From Oceanobacillus luteolus (GTDB lineage Bacteria; Bacillota; Bacilli; Bacillales; Amphibacillaceae): a DNA stretch of 53,065 nt. This document shows, one piece after another, positions 26,455 to 35,374 of the stretch. The position numbers and the translations under genes are program-made. The notes beneath the pieces are model-generated. The model ran no database searches. It had not been told where the DNA came from and worked only from the letters and a program-made list of their open reading frames with translations. The stretch lies in assembly GCF_023715655.1 (NCBI RefSeq), contig NZ_JAMBON010000023.1, positions 1 to 53,065 of the forward strand, given 5' to 3'. How positions within the stretch are numbered: position 1 is the first letter of the stretch; the number at the start of each line of letters is the position of its first letter.

Positions 26455-27702
26455 TTGGCGAAACAATCACATATCACTTCGCAGACACAAAATAAGACAA
26501 TGTATAGCATATTATTCATCATCGGTTTGACTCATTTATTGAATGACTCATTGCAAGCAGTCGTTCCGGCTATGTTTCCGATACTGGAACGTTCCCTCGG
26601 GTTGACTTTCACCCAGCTTGGCTTGATTACGTTTACTTTGAATATGGTTGCTTCAGTGATGCAACCTGTCGTTGGAATGTATACGGATCGTCGTCCCTTC
26701 GCTTATGCACTGCCCATTGGATTATTATCGAGTATGTTTGGAATGCTTGGTCTTGCCTTTGCACCGAATCTGCCTACGATCCTCATCAGTGTCGTCTTAA
26801 TTGGTTTAGGTTCCGCTGTATTCCATCCGGAAGGTTCACGAGTTGCATATCTTGCTGCCGGTAATAAACGAGGACTGGCCCAGTCAATTTATCAAGTCGG
26901 TGGGAATAGTGGTCAGGCTCTCGCTCCGGTCATAACTGCTCTTGTGCTCGTTCCAATGGGGCAATTTGGTGCGATTTGGTTTGTTGCAGTAGCGTTTATC
27001 GCTGTGCTGTTTTTGACATATATATCAAGATGGTATGCACAGCAAATTCATATTTTTAAACAGAATAATAAAAAGAAGAAACAAACTGCAAAAACAAAGG
27101 TGAAGCTACCAAAATTGATTCGGAACTCTGTCATTGTACTCATATTTGTGGTCTTTGCCCGTTCGTTGTATCATAGTGCAATTTCCAATTATTACGCTTT
27201 TTATGCGATACAAGAGTATGGAGCCAGTATTGCCGAATCACAAATTTTCATTTTTGTGTTCCTTGTAACTGGGGCGGTTGGAACGTTTGTAGGTGGGCCA
27301 CTTGCGGATCGATTTGGAAAAAGAGTCATCATAATGCTTTCGTTACTTGCTCCAGCACCACTTACCATCCTATTGCCTTATGTAGGTCCATATGTGGCTA
27401 TGATTTTAGTTGGTGTGATAGGGATACTTATTTTATCCAGTTTCTCCGTTGCAGTTGTATACGCACAGGAGATGGTTCCAGGTAAAATCGGTACGATGTC
27501 TGGCTTGATCGTTGGACTCGCCTTTGGAATGGGAGCAGTAGGATCCGTATTTTTCGGAAGCCTTATTGATTCCATTGGTTTAACCCAAACCATGGTTATC
27601 GTATCCTTTTTACCACTGCTCGGATTACTCACCTTCCTGTTGCCATCTGATGATAAAATAAGAGAAATCAACCGTAAATTGGGTGGATCTACCCTTGATT
27701 GA
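26455..27702 (+). CDS. MFS transporter, fosmidomycin-resistance (Fsr) type
   Basis: A 12-helix major facilitator exporter of 415 residues. FIIGLTHLLNDSLQAVVPAMFP at the start and GSAVFHPEGSRVA in helix 4-5 are typical of the Fsr group, which exports fosmidomycin and similar compounds. A cytoplasmic basic loop (FKQNNKKKKQTAKTK) separates the two halves. PLADRFGKR is the second copy of the MFS loop motif. The start is TTG 26455 with a weak ribosome site; perfect TATAAT boxes at 26377 and 26411 lack clear -35 partners. The true substrate is unknown. Confidence 0.85.
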   Translation: MAKQSHITSQTQNKTMYSILFIIGLTHLLNDSLQAVVPAMFPILERSLGLTFTQLGLITFTLNMVASVMQPVVGMYTDRRPFAYALPIGLLSSMFGMLGLAFAPNLPTILISVVLIGLGSAVFHPEGSRVAYLAAGNKRGLAQSIYQVGGNSGQALAPVITALVLVPMGQFGAIWFVAVAFIAVLFLTYISRWYAQQIHIFKQNNKKKKQTAKTKVKLPKLIRNSVIVLIFVVFARSLYHSAISNYYAFYAIQEYGASIAESQIFIFVFLVTGAVGTFVGGPLADRFGKRVIIMLSLLAPAPLTILLPYVGPYVAMILVGVIGILILSSFSVAVVYAQEMVPGKIGTMSGLIVGLAFGMGAVGSVFFGSLIDSIGLTQTMVIVSFLPLLGLLTFLLPSDDKIREINRKLGGSTLD

Positions 27703-27743
27703 TGTACTGGGACAGAGAGACTGTGCCAGTGACTAGGAGGAGC

Positions 27744-28379
27744 ATGTTGAGAAAGAGATATATCATATTAACAGTCATCGTCTTATTCATTTTAATGATT
27801 CTTTTATTTTTTCGTTTCGGTGGAGAATTATTAGTGAAGGAAGATAATATAGAAGAAATAGAAGAAGCAGTTTTGGTGCTTCTCATGGGCAGTGTCGGTG
27901 ACCGTGCACTTGGAGCGTACGAACTTTACGAAAATGGAAATATCGATCAAATCTTATTAGTCGAATCTCATATAGAAGGTGAGGAGTTATTAGGAGAACG
28001 GGACATTGCCATTCCAGGAGACGCAGACTTAAGTAAGCATATTTTAACTGAATTAGGTGCACCACAAGAGGATATAACGATCTTACCCGGGCATGCCGAA
28101 AGCACGAAGGACGAGGCTGTGACAGTGAAAGAGTACCTGAAGGACAATCCCGATATAAATACGGTTATTCTAACTACATCTAAATTTCACTCCTATCGTG
28201 CAAACCTTATTTTTAATAAAGCTTTAAAAGATCAGGATGTTGCCATTTACTCCTCGCCTACGCCTTATGATCCTTTTGAAGCAAAAGGCTGGTATCAAGA
28301 TCGGGAAGATATTCAACGAGTGATAACGGAATATATAAAGCTTGCACACTATTTACTTCTTGAGCAATTCCAATTGTAA
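27744..28379 (+). CDS. YdcF/SanA-like DUF218 membrane protein
   Basis: A protein of the DUF218 (ElyC/SanA/YdcF) family, some members of which act in envelope integrity. The 211 residues have one N-terminal membrane segment (about 5-23) and an outside domain with VLLMGSVGDRALGAYELY, ITILPGHAESTKDEA and ILTTSKFHSYRANLIF, in the family's order. AGGAGG lies three bases before ATG 27744 and six before TTG 27747, so either could be the start. It begins 41 bp after the MFS gene, probably in the same transcript. Confidence 0.75.
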   Translation: MLRKRYIILTVIVLFILMILLFFRFGGELLVKEDNIEEIEEAVLVLLMGSVGDRALGAYELYENGNIDQILLVESHIEGEELLGERDIAIPGDADLSKHILTELGAPQEDITILPGHAESTKDEAVTVKEYLKDNPDINTVILTTSKFHSYRANLIFNKALKDQDVAIYSSPTPYDPFEAKGWYQDREDIQRVITEYIKLAHYLLLEQFQL

Positions 28380-28402
28380 TAACTCTATGGAGGAATGATT
28401 CT

Positions 28403-29098
28403 ATGAAGAAATTAGGTATGGTAGGTGGCTTGGGGCCAGAGTCGACAGTGGAATATTATCAATCAATTATTACTCAGTATCAGGAAAAGATGGGGAGTAA
28501 AGAAGTTCTCCCAGAACTCTTCATTAACAGCATTAATATGTATCGAGTGTTCGAGTTTATTTCAAAGGATGACTTACAAGGATTAGCAAATTATCTCGTC
28601 GAAGCAATTGAAACTTTAGAGAAGGTAGGGGCTGACTTTGCAGTTATTTCCGCCAACACACCCCATATTGTATTTGATGAAGTAAACCAAAGAGTGAGTA
28701 TCCCGGTGTATAGTATTGTAGAAGAAACTGTAAGAGAAGCGGAAAAACAAGGGCTCAAAAAAGTCGGTTTAATTGGAACAAAATTTACGATGGAGAATGA
28801 CTTTTTCAAAAAGCCGTTTGAAGACCGGGGCAAAGAAGTTGTCGTACCTACAGAAAAAGAACAACAATATATTCACGAAAAAATTGTAGCTGAACTGGAA
28901 AATGGAATTGTAAACGAAGAAACAAAGGAACATTACTTAGCAATTATTGAAGATATGGTGAAACGGGACGGTATTGATGGAGTCATTCTCGGATGCACCG
29001 AGTTGCCAATGATTATAAAAGAAGATGATTTGGAATTACCGCAATTGAACACAACACAAATACACATTGATCGGATTATCGAATTAATGTTTTCATGA
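28403..29098 (+). CDS. Aspartate/glutamate racemase-family protein
   Basis: A member of the cofactor-independent Asp/Glu racemase superfamily, 231 residues. The start KKLGMVGGLGPEST and the C-terminal ILGCTELPMII with the second catalytic cysteine fit well. At the first active-site position it reads ISANTPH, with Ala where two-base racemases have Cys, as in C-N-T-x-H. It may therefore be a one-base enzyme, an isomerase or lyase of related type, or a racemase of altered specificity. Ribosome site TGGAGGAATG. It is the last of three genes with the MFS and YdcF genes before a terminator. Confidence 0.8.
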   Translation: MKKLGMVGGLGPESTVEYYQSIITQYQEKMGSKEVLPELFINSINMYRVFEFISKDDLQGLANYLVEAIETLEKVGADFAVISANTPHIVFDEVNQRVSIPVYSIVEETVREAEKQGLKKVGLIGTKFTMENDFFKKPFEDRGKEVVVPTEKEQQYIHEKIVAELENGIVNEETKEHYLAIIEDMVKRDGIDGVILGCTELPMIIKEDDLELPQLNTTQIHIDRIIELMFS

Positions 29099-29136
29099 TT
29101 CATTGCGTCATTGTGATACGAAATAGTATATAGAGA

Positions 29137-29168
29137 AGCGAGGGGAAGATTGCCCCTCGCTATTTTTG
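29137..29168 (+). terminator. Terminator after the racemase-family gene
   Basis: AGCGAGGGG (29137-29145) and CCCCTCGCT (29153-29161), followed by ATTTTTG. Confidence 0.88.
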
Positions 29169-29381
29169 TTATTTTTAAGTCAAATTTCCCCATTCTTCTA
29201 CAAAAACATGTATAATCATATCGTGCGTTCTATTGTTATAAGATTATCTATTCAACAAAGTTTCGCAATATTCAACATTGTTGAGTAATTGGAGGGCGTT
29301 ACAAACATTTAAAGAAGAGGTAAGAGATAAGGGGATATCGGATAGACTATAAACAGCCATGTAAGTACTATATTTAAAGTC

Positions 29382-29399
29382 TGTGATCCAATGATCACA
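29382..29399. promoter_or_regulatory. Operator-like palindrome upstream of the TctA-type genes
   Basis: TGTGATC and GATCACA form perfect 7-bp arms around CAAT. It resembles a CRP/FNR site but has eight rather than six bases between TGTGA and TCACA. The gap 29099-29491 holds this site and one terminator; I see no gene in it. Confidence 0.5.
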
Positions 29400-29491
29400 A
29401 CTTGTATAGTTTAGCATAATTAGTGAACAGAAAAAAGTTACAAATCAAAACATGGACACCCCGATTTCTCGAATAGAAGGAGGTAGAAAAA

Positions 29492-29914
29492 ATGACAGAA
29501 AAACAACATAACAATGAAATGACATATGTCGAAGTCATTGGTGATACAGTTTATGGTAAGCATTTGATTGCAACAATTTCCATCAGTATCGCTTTTAGTC
29601 TCATTGGCTTTTTTATCGGGAAACAAATATTCCCGAAAATTGCTCCAGAACAAATGGTACAATCTTATTCTTTATTGCTCGGGATTGCTGGAAGCTTAAT
29701 CGCCTTGCTTACTAACACATTCCTTTTTAAGCCGAAGCGGACACTGAATGAAACACCAAGCACGAGTGAGGAGATAAGTGAAGTGTATAGACAGCTTCAA
29801 TTGGATATCGAAGAAGAACGACAGTCCATTAAAGATGATCCAGTAATCGCTCAAGAAATGAAGGAACAAGGTATTTATGACATGTTTATGAATGAACAGG
29901 AGGACAAGCGCTGA
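29492..29914 (+). CDS. Small membrane protein paired with TctA-type permease
   Basis: A 140-residue protein with two hydrophobic segments (about 24-46 and 57-79) and a charged, probably coiled C-terminal tail (EEISEVYRQLQLDIEEERQSI). I do not recognise a named family. Size, topology and position before a TctA-like gene suggest a TctB-like small subunit, but TctB normally has four helices. The start follows AGAAGGAGGTAG. Its TGA stop shares its last base with the next ATG, so the two proteins are probably made in fixed ratio. Confidence 0.6.
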   Translation: MTEKQHNNEMTYVEVIGDTVYGKHLIATISISIAFSLIGFFIGKQIFPKIAPEQMVQSYSLLLGIAGSLIALLTNTFLFKPKRTLNETPSTSEEISEVYRQLQLDIEEERQSIKDDPVIAQEMKEQGIYDMFMNEQEDKR

Positions 29915-31269
29915 TGGATGTGTTATTCATTGCAATAATCCTCGCGGTTGTCGCGGGAGTTATTTTTACATTGATTGGACTTATTTCAGGGTCTGATGAG
30001 ACTGCAGTAATGGTACCAGCAACATTGATAGTGATCTTGCTTGGTGCTCCACCAGAAGCAGTGTTTGCATTTTTTATGTCGGCAGTTCTAGCCAAGCATT
30101 TAACTCATGCCATTCCGACTGCATTGATGGGTGTGCCAGGTGATACGACAGCTGCTCCAATGCTGGAACATGCAAACTTTATGCGTCGGATCGGGCTCCC
30201 ACATATTGCTTTGCGGAAAATGATTTCAGGCGGGATCATCGGTGCGTTTATTGCCTTGCCGATTGCCTTGTTGTTTGCTGTATTCCTCAGCCAATTCGGA
30301 ACATTTTTCCAAGAAAATGCAGGGATTATCTTTACGGCAGCAGCAGTTTTAATTGGTTATTTCTCAAAGGGACGTTGGGTGAGCATTTTGCTTATTGTGC
30401 CGCTTGCTTTAGTTATTCAAGGATTGAACTTAGCAAGTATGACGATTCTGGACAAGAATCTCACCATCAGTTTCTTTCTAGGGATAGCAATTGGACCGAT
30501 GTTGACAGATATTTTACTCGCGACGTCGAATAGTGCACGTCCATTAATTCAACAGAAAAAAATGAATGAGTACAAGCTCGCACCAGAGCAGAAATCATGG
30601 GCAGGATATTTTCCAAACCCGTTTAAAGTGTTGACGAAAAAACAAACAGCTGCGGTTGGTGGCACGTCATTTATATCTTCTTTAACATTTGCACTCAGTC
30701 CGGTTGGGATGACATCCCTTATGGGTGAGCTTGTAGGGACAAGGACGAAAGGTCAATATAAAAAAGCTACGACGAGTCTTTCTACAATGAATGGAGTCAC
30801 CGAATCGACATACGTTGCAGAAACAATCATTCCATTGATTGCTTTTGGTATTCCGCTGAGTCCGGTGGCAATTGGACCGGCACTTGCTCTATTTAACGCT
30901 CCACCGGTATATACGACGGAACCGGTTCATAACTTACATACGTTGTTGGAACCGATGGACTTCCTCATCTATGGGTTGATTGGGATGGTCATTGCTTCAG
31001 TCATCGCCTATCCGTTTTCCATGAACTTTGCAAGGAAGGCGACCGTGTTTGTTTTGAAACGAATCAACCAAGAAGCCATCATCGCCATGTTTATTGGAAT
31101 CGTTTGTCTCCTTTCATTTTATGAAGGAGGTATCGTTGGGATTTTTGTCACCTTTGCGATGTCAATGGTAGGTGGGATGCTTAACCGTTTCCTAGGAGTT
31201 GGAGTTGGCGTCCAGTTTATGATTTATTATGGTTCAAGTTGGATCATTTCTACCTTACTTGGCTTATAA
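29914..31269 (+). CDS. TctA-family tripartite transporter permease
   Basis: The large membrane subunit of tripartite tricarboxylate transporters. The 451 residues have about 11-12 hydrophobic segments. The TctA-type segment ALMGVPGDTTAAPMLEHANFMRRIG (about residues 69-93) and later SPVGMTSLMGELVG match the duplicated family motif in a diverged form. AGGAGGACAAGCGCTG places the start. No periplasmic binding protein (TctC) is encoded beside it, so the system is incomplete here, or the protein works without one. The substrate is unknown. Confidence 0.72.
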   Translation: MDVLFIAIILAVVAGVIFTLIGLISGSDETAVMVPATLIVILLGAPPEAVFAFFMSAVLAKHLTHAIPTALMGVPGDTTAAPMLEHANFMRRIGLPHIALRKMISGGIIGAFIALPIALLFAVFLSQFGTFFQENAGIIFTAAAVLIGYFSKGRWVSILLIVPLALVIQGLNLASMTILDKNLTISFFLGIAIGPMLTDILLATSNSARPLIQQKKMNEYKLAPEQKSWAGYFPNPFKVLTKKQTAAVGGTSFISSLTFALSPVGMTSLMGELVGTRTKGQYKKATTSLSTMNGVTESTYVAETIIPLIAFGIPLSPVAIGPALALFNAPPVYTTEPVHNLHTLLEPMDFLIYGLIGMVIASVIAYPFSMNFARKATVFVLKRINQEAIIAMFIGIVCLLSFYEGGIVGIFVTFAMSMVGGMLNRFLGVGVGVQFMIYYGSSWIISTLLGL

Positions 31270-31275
31270 ACAAGA

Positions 31276-31308
31276 GGTGGTACCGATTATCGGTGCCGCC
31301 TTTTTTAT
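31276..31308 (+). terminator. Terminator after the TctA-type gene
   Basis: GGTGGTACCG (31277-31286) pairs, with G-U pairs, with CGGTGCCGCC, followed by seven T. The first arm looks like a T-box core by chance. Confidence 0.75.
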
Positions 31309-31416
31309 TTCTCTAGGAAAAACTTTTTTGAACCAGGTTCAATTTTTCAGAGAACGGGGTATAGATTCTGAAATAGAAGTGAAAGCACCCAAACAGGTGA
31401 GGGGGACATAAACGGT

Positions 31417-32844
31417 ATGTATGAATTTCAAGTATTGGATTCGAGACAACAATTCCTCTCTCCTTTTTTGCTGAAGGAAGGTAAGATTGAATCGTTGGTT
31501 GAGCGATTATTAATGGAGGATTATCTGTTTTTCGACTTGGAAAACGACGACTATCAAGATAGGTTCTATGGAAATACAAAACTTTCTCATCGCGCGATGG
31601 AGAACTATTTTATGCCTTATATCGAATCGATTTTGTTCCCGAAATCTTTGGAAGCCTTCGACAGTGTCCGGAGATTTTCAAAAGCGGTAGATCAAAAGTG
31701 TACATTGAAGTCGGCTGATTTTGAAGTTGACTTTATCATTGATTCTATGGATGTTTATATTTTTCCGTATCATATCGGGTTAGTGAATTTACGGGTCCGT
31801 ATACCTGGTAATCTCACTAATAATGAAGTGTATACGTTCTCTGAGAAATTTCGAAATCTGGTGCCAAGGGATGAACATAATAAGGAGATAAGCATTCAAT
31901 GCGATGAAAATACACATGATCATGCGAAAGATTTTATTTTCAATAATTTGCTGAAGCCTTTTAAAAGGTATATGGAAAATCATACACCTGATTTTCCAAC
32001 CTACTATGGCAGTTTACCGTTCTATATGGACGAGCGGATGTTTGTTGTCAGTTATATCCAGAGTGACCCTGAACATGAAATCTCAAAAACAGACTTATAC
32101 CGTGCTGGTGAGTTGAATGGTTATAACCAGGATGGGGAGGAGTATATCGGAGCAACAAATGAAGATTACGTGAAGCGTTATTATAAAAGTTATGTTTATG
32201 ACCGTTGGGCAAGCAATACGTTTTATGTGGCAACAGATTCTCATTTTGTCTGTATTACAAAAGAACAGGGGAATTTAGCTGAGCGAAAGTTGAGGGAAAT
32301 GTATGGCGACTATTTTTATACTTTACTCATGCTTTGGTATTATCGGCTCATGCTGTTGAAATTGAATCATGAACATTCGCAGATTGAAATTGAAAAAGAC
32401 CATTCCAAAGTGAACCTATTGACGATAATGATTAGTGATTTTTCCGCAAAATATTATTTTCCAGAGTTGAGCAGTAATACATCTGGTCGTGAAATCGCGA
32501 ACTTATTGCGTAATGCATTTAATATTGAAAGGCTCTATAGTGAAGTGGATGCGACATTATCCAGATTGTTCAAGAAGCAAGAAAAGTTAGAAGGAAATCA
32601 GATCAATGCACTGCTTCAGATTCTTACCATCTATACGGTGATTTCCGGAATTTATGGAATGAACCTCGTAATTGATGATTTAAGTGGGAATATTAACTGG
32701 AGTAAGTTCATGGAATTCTCCTTCTTTGAATGGATTGTCGTGTTCGTTACGATAACAGGGATTGTCCTTTCTTTCATCATGGGATACTACTTCTTAAAGC
32801 GTTGGGTTCTAGAGAGGCGCAGTAAAAAACGTAAAATGTATTAA
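31417..32844 (+). CDS. Divergent CorA-like membrane protein
   Basis: A 475-residue protein: a large cytoplasmic-type N-terminal region without recognised motifs, a helical stretch (about 330-395), then two membrane helices at the C-terminus. The first helix ends TVISGIYGMN, with Gly-Met-Asn at 414-416. This is the hallmark of CorA magnesium/divalent cation channels, and the two-helix C-terminal layout is also CorA's. The family's ExN-type loop after GMN is replaced by LVIDDLSGNINW, and the protein is longer than normal CorA (about 315-370). I infer a diverged CorA-superfamily channel. Start at ATG 31417 after GGTGAGGGGGAC. Confidence 0.6.
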   Translation: MYEFQVLDSRQQFLSPFLLKEGKIESLVERLLMEDYLFFDLENDDYQDRFYGNTKLSHRAMENYFMPYIESILFPKSLEAFDSVRRFSKAVDQKCTLKSADFEVDFIIDSMDVYIFPYHIGLVNLRVRIPGNLTNNEVYTFSEKFRNLVPRDEHNKEISIQCDENTHDHAKDFIFNNLLKPFKRYMENHTPDFPTYYGSLPFYMDERMFVVSYIQSDPEHEISKTDLYRAGELNGYNQDGEEYIGATNEDYVKRYYKSYVYDRWASNTFYVATDSHFVCITKEQGNLAERKLREMYGDYFYTLLMLWYYRLMLLKLNHEHSQIEIEKDHSKVNLLTIMISDFSAKYYFPELSSNTSGREIANLLRNAFNIERLYSEVDATLSRLFKKQEKLEGNQINALLQILTIYTVISGIYGMNLVIDDLSGNINWSKFMEFSFFEWIVVFVTITGIVLSFIMGYYFLKRWVLERRSKKRKMY

Positions 32845-32849
32845 AAGGG

Positions 32850-32892
32850 AAGTGACTTCATTAGAACATATTTCTGGTGAAGTCACTTTTCG
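32850..32892 (+). terminator. Terminator after the CorA-like gene
   Basis: AAGTGACTTCA (32850-32860) and TGAAGTCACTT (32878-32888) are perfect 11-bp arms, followed by TTCG. Confidence 0.75.
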
Positions 32893-32966
32893 TTTGCTCT
32901 TCTGTTTGAATGTAAGATATTGGAGGGGTACAATAGAAGCATCTCAGGAAATAGGGTGTTTAACTG

Positions 32967-34373
32967 ATGAAGGCCTTGGCAAAGTGGGGATTGAGTTTAT
33001 CCATTACGTTGTATGGATTATTGCATTTCATTACTTATTTCTATCAGAATGAGTCATTATTATTTTTCCTATCTATTAGTGGAATCAGTATGATTATTTT
33101 TGCTGTCATCATATTGTCTGTAAAAAGAATGAAAATGCCGATTGTACTCGTATCCATTGGTATAATTATCTTAATGTATTCGGACACATCCCTAGGTAAT
33201 GGGATTATGTCTGGTTTTCTCCAAATGCGGAACATGATCGGTCTTTTGATCCTTGTTCCATTAATCAGCTGGGTCTTACGGGAAGAGCCATATATGGAAG
33301 CAATCGTTTCGTTAGGGAATAAGTTCTTGAACACGAGCAGAAGGTTTTATCTCGGTACGATTTCCTTCGTTCAAGTCATCGCTTATTTCCTTCTATTTGG
33401 CTCGATACAGATGGTGTATCATTTTATCAATGAAATTCTTAAAGACGAGAAAGGTGAAGCATGGGAAAACTTTAAAGGCACCGCGTTGCTTCGTGGTTTT
33501 GCATTATCTACTTTGTGGGTCGTAAGCATCCCGAGCTTTGTTTTCGTTGTGGAAATCATGGATGCCTCGCTCTATTTGTCCATCTTGCAAGGGTTCGGCA
33601 TGGCGGTTGTCGGTGTGTTGATCGCTCTTTTTTTCTCTCGTTTGGAGGAGAAGAAATACGGGGTTGATTTAACGGCAGGCGTGCAAAGTGAATTTGCTGA
33701 AGTGTTGGATGCAAATCATGGGCAGGTAAGAGTGAAGCGGGATTTTCAGGAATTTTGTTTGCTCTTCCTATCATTGTTTGGAACGATATTCATTTTACAG
33801 GCATTCATTGAAATGGACTTGCTCATCCTGATTCCTCTTGTCGTCGCGGGATGGATTGTCCTGTATTACTTATATAAGAAGCGGCCTCAAAAACTTGCAA
33901 GACAGTTGAAATCACATATTAAAAATGACATCTTTCATGAAACGTATCAATTTTGTATGATGCTTGGGTCTGGAATGCTGATTTACGCTTTAAATCAAAC
34001 TTCTTTTGCCAAGAACGTTGTGGAAGGGATTTATAGTTTACAATCTGCTGTGCCATTTTTGAATCTGTTATATTTTTTGCCGTTTATCGTAGTCATTTTA
34101 GGGTTTTGTGGATTGGGTCCACTTACGGTTATGGTTCTAGTGGGTGGGATTCTAAGTGGATTGGATCTTCCGTATCCTCCGGAAGTCATTGTCTTAGCAG
34201 TAACATCCGGTAGTGCCATCTCCATCCTCTTGTCGCCGCTGATTATGCCTATAATTACGTTGAGCAGTGTAAATGGGTTAAGTGGATTTAAAAATGGGAT
34301 CGGCTTCAATTGGAAATATGCCCTCATCCTTTATATCGTCGTTCAGGTTTATGTTCAATTGATGGCCGCATAA
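32967..34373 (+). CDS. Polytopic membrane protein, transporter-like, unknown family
   Basis: I do not recognise this protein. It has 468 residues and roughly eleven to twelve hydrophobic segments, with a charged cytoplasmic loop in the middle (about 225-260, containing EEKKYGVDLTAG). The C-terminal part FCGLGPLTVMVLVGGIL, AVTSGSAISILLSPLI and LSSVNGLSGF has the glycine- and serine-rich re-entrant look of ion-transporter superfamily proteins (citrate, gluconate or arsenite type). The ribosome site is weak, and in-frame start alternatives are few. It lies after a terminator and before murR, on its own. Confidence 0.55.
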   Translation: MKALAKWGLSLSITLYGLLHFITYFYQNESLLFFLSISGISMIIFAVIILSVKRMKMPIVLVSIGIIILMYSDTSLGNGIMSGFLQMRNMIGLLILVPLISWVLREEPYMEAIVSLGNKFLNTSRRFYLGTISFVQVIAYFLLFGSIQMVYHFINEILKDEKGEAWENFKGTALLRGFALSTLWVVSIPSFVFVVEIMDASLYLSILQGFGMAVVGVLIALFFSRLEEKKYGVDLTAGVQSEFAEVLDANHGQVRVKRDFQEFCLLFLSLFGTIFILQAFIEMDLLILIPLVVAGWIVLYYLYKKRPQKLARQLKSHIKNDIFHETYQFCMMLGSGMLIYALNQTSFAKNVVEGIYSLQSAVPFLNLLYFLPFIVVILGFCGLGPLTVMVLVGGILSGLDLPYPPEVIVLAVTSGSAISILLSPLIMPIITLSSVNGLSGFKNGIGFNWKYALILYIVVQVYVQLMAA

Positions 34374-34470
34374 ACTTGGGTTAGCTGCTTTAGTCCATTC
34401 TGATGTATTTTTGATATACTAATTTTTGCGAAAGACATTATTCATCAACAAACGTATAGGGGGAAGAAAC

Positions 34471-35322
34471 ATGGCAGGCACATTATTAGGCAGGATAAAT
34501 GAACAGTACAACCAATTTTCCGAGACGGAAAAGAAGGTCTCTACTTATATTCTTAATCATGCAGAACTCATTCCAAACATGACGACAAATGAATTGGCGA
34601 CTAAAGCCGGTGTAAGTGAAGCAAGCGTAATACGATTTGCGAAGAAAATTGGAATAGGCAGTTTCAAGACGTTCAAGATTTCTTTGGCACAGGAACTGGC
34701 AGTCAAGGAAGACTATATAACTGATTTTTCCATATTGCAAAAGAAGGACTCCCCCTATGAAATGTTCCAAAAGGTTGTCCATGTCAATAAAAATGCCATC
34801 GAGTCTACCATGGAATCGTTGGATAAAAAAGAGCTGGAAAAAGCAGTGGACACATTGAAAAATGCTAGAAAGATTGTTTTTTTTGGAATAGGTGGTTCAT
34901 CTATCGCAGCTACGGATGCTCTTAACAAATTTGCTAAATTAGGATTTGAAGTGGAATTTAATACAGACTTTCATTACATGCTTTCCAGAATGCCTTTTGT
35001 TAATGAATTGGATGTTTTCGTAGCGATCAGCATGTCTGGAGAAACAAAAGATGTCCTAGAGTTAACTCGGATTGCTCAAAAGAAAGGGGCAAAGGTGATA
35101 GCCATTACAAATATGAACAAATCTCCACTTTATAAGGAGGCGGATATTCGCTTGGCAACACCTGTGGTGGAGAAGGATTTTCGTATCGGAAGCATTACCT
35201 CAAGAATGACACAATTGACGATTGTCGATACACTCTATATTTGTATCTTTAACTTGATTGGTGAAAAGGTGTTGGATGAATATCAAGAAGCAAGAGATTA
35301 TGTCATCACATTAAGGAGGTAG
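34471..35322 (+). CDS. murR: RpiR/MurR-family transcriptional regulator
   Basis: A sugar-phosphate-responsive regulator. I chose ATG 34471 (MAGTLLGRINEQ), which follows AGGGGGAAGAAAC; the in-frame ATG at 34426 has no ribosome site. The 283 residues hold an N-terminal helix-turn-helix (about 20-80, MTTNELATKAGVSEASVIRFAKKIG) and a C-terminal SIS domain (FFGIGGSSIAATDA, AISMSGETKDV) that binds phosphorylated sugar, probably MurNAc-6-P. It lies upstream of murQ-murP in the same direction. The palindrome at 35337-35361, just after it, is its likely operator. Confidence 0.85.
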   Translation: MAGTLLGRINEQYNQFSETEKKVSTYILNHAELIPNMTTNELATKAGVSEASVIRFAKKIGIGSFKTFKISLAQELAVKEDYITDFSILQKKDSPYEMFQKVVHVNKNAIESTMESLDKKELEKAVDTLKNARKIVFFGIGGSSIAATDALNKFAKLGFEVEFNTDFHYMLSRMPFVNELDVFVAISMSGETKDVLELTRIAQKKGAKVIAITNMNKSPLYKEADIRLATPVVEKDFRIGSITSRMTQLTIVDTLYICIFNLIGEKVLDEYQEARDYVITLRR

Positions 35323-35336
35323 TCATTCCTTATCTA

Positions 35337-35361
35337 TTTTATGAAATTTTATTTCATAAAA
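35337..35361. promoter_or_regulatory. Probable MurR operator
   Basis: TTTTATGAAAT (35337-35347) and ATTTCATAAAA (35351-35361) are perfect 11-bp inverted arms around TTT. A further half-site, ATTTCATAAA, lies between the -35 and -10 boxes of the murQ promoter at about 35385-35394, so a bound regulator could block RNA polymerase. Confidence 0.65.
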
Positions 35362-35374
35362 AAATAATCATATA

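Noticed and set aside
29382-29399. CRP/FNR binding site
   Set aside because: The TGTGA and TCACA halves are separated by eight bases, not six, so I list it only as an unassigned palindrome.
31276-31308. T-box-like core (AGGTGGTACCG) before the CorA-like gene
   Set aside because: There is no Stem I, specifier loop or antiterminator partner upstream; the sequence is inside the coding end of the permease and is fully explained as a terminator stem.
31229-31411. 60-codon frame between the TctA-type and CorA-like genes
   Set aside because: It overlaps the end of the permease in another frame and runs through the terminator; no ribosome site.
32852-33052. 66-codon frame before the unknown permease
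   Set aside because: It starts inside the terminator stem and overlaps the permease gene in a different frame.
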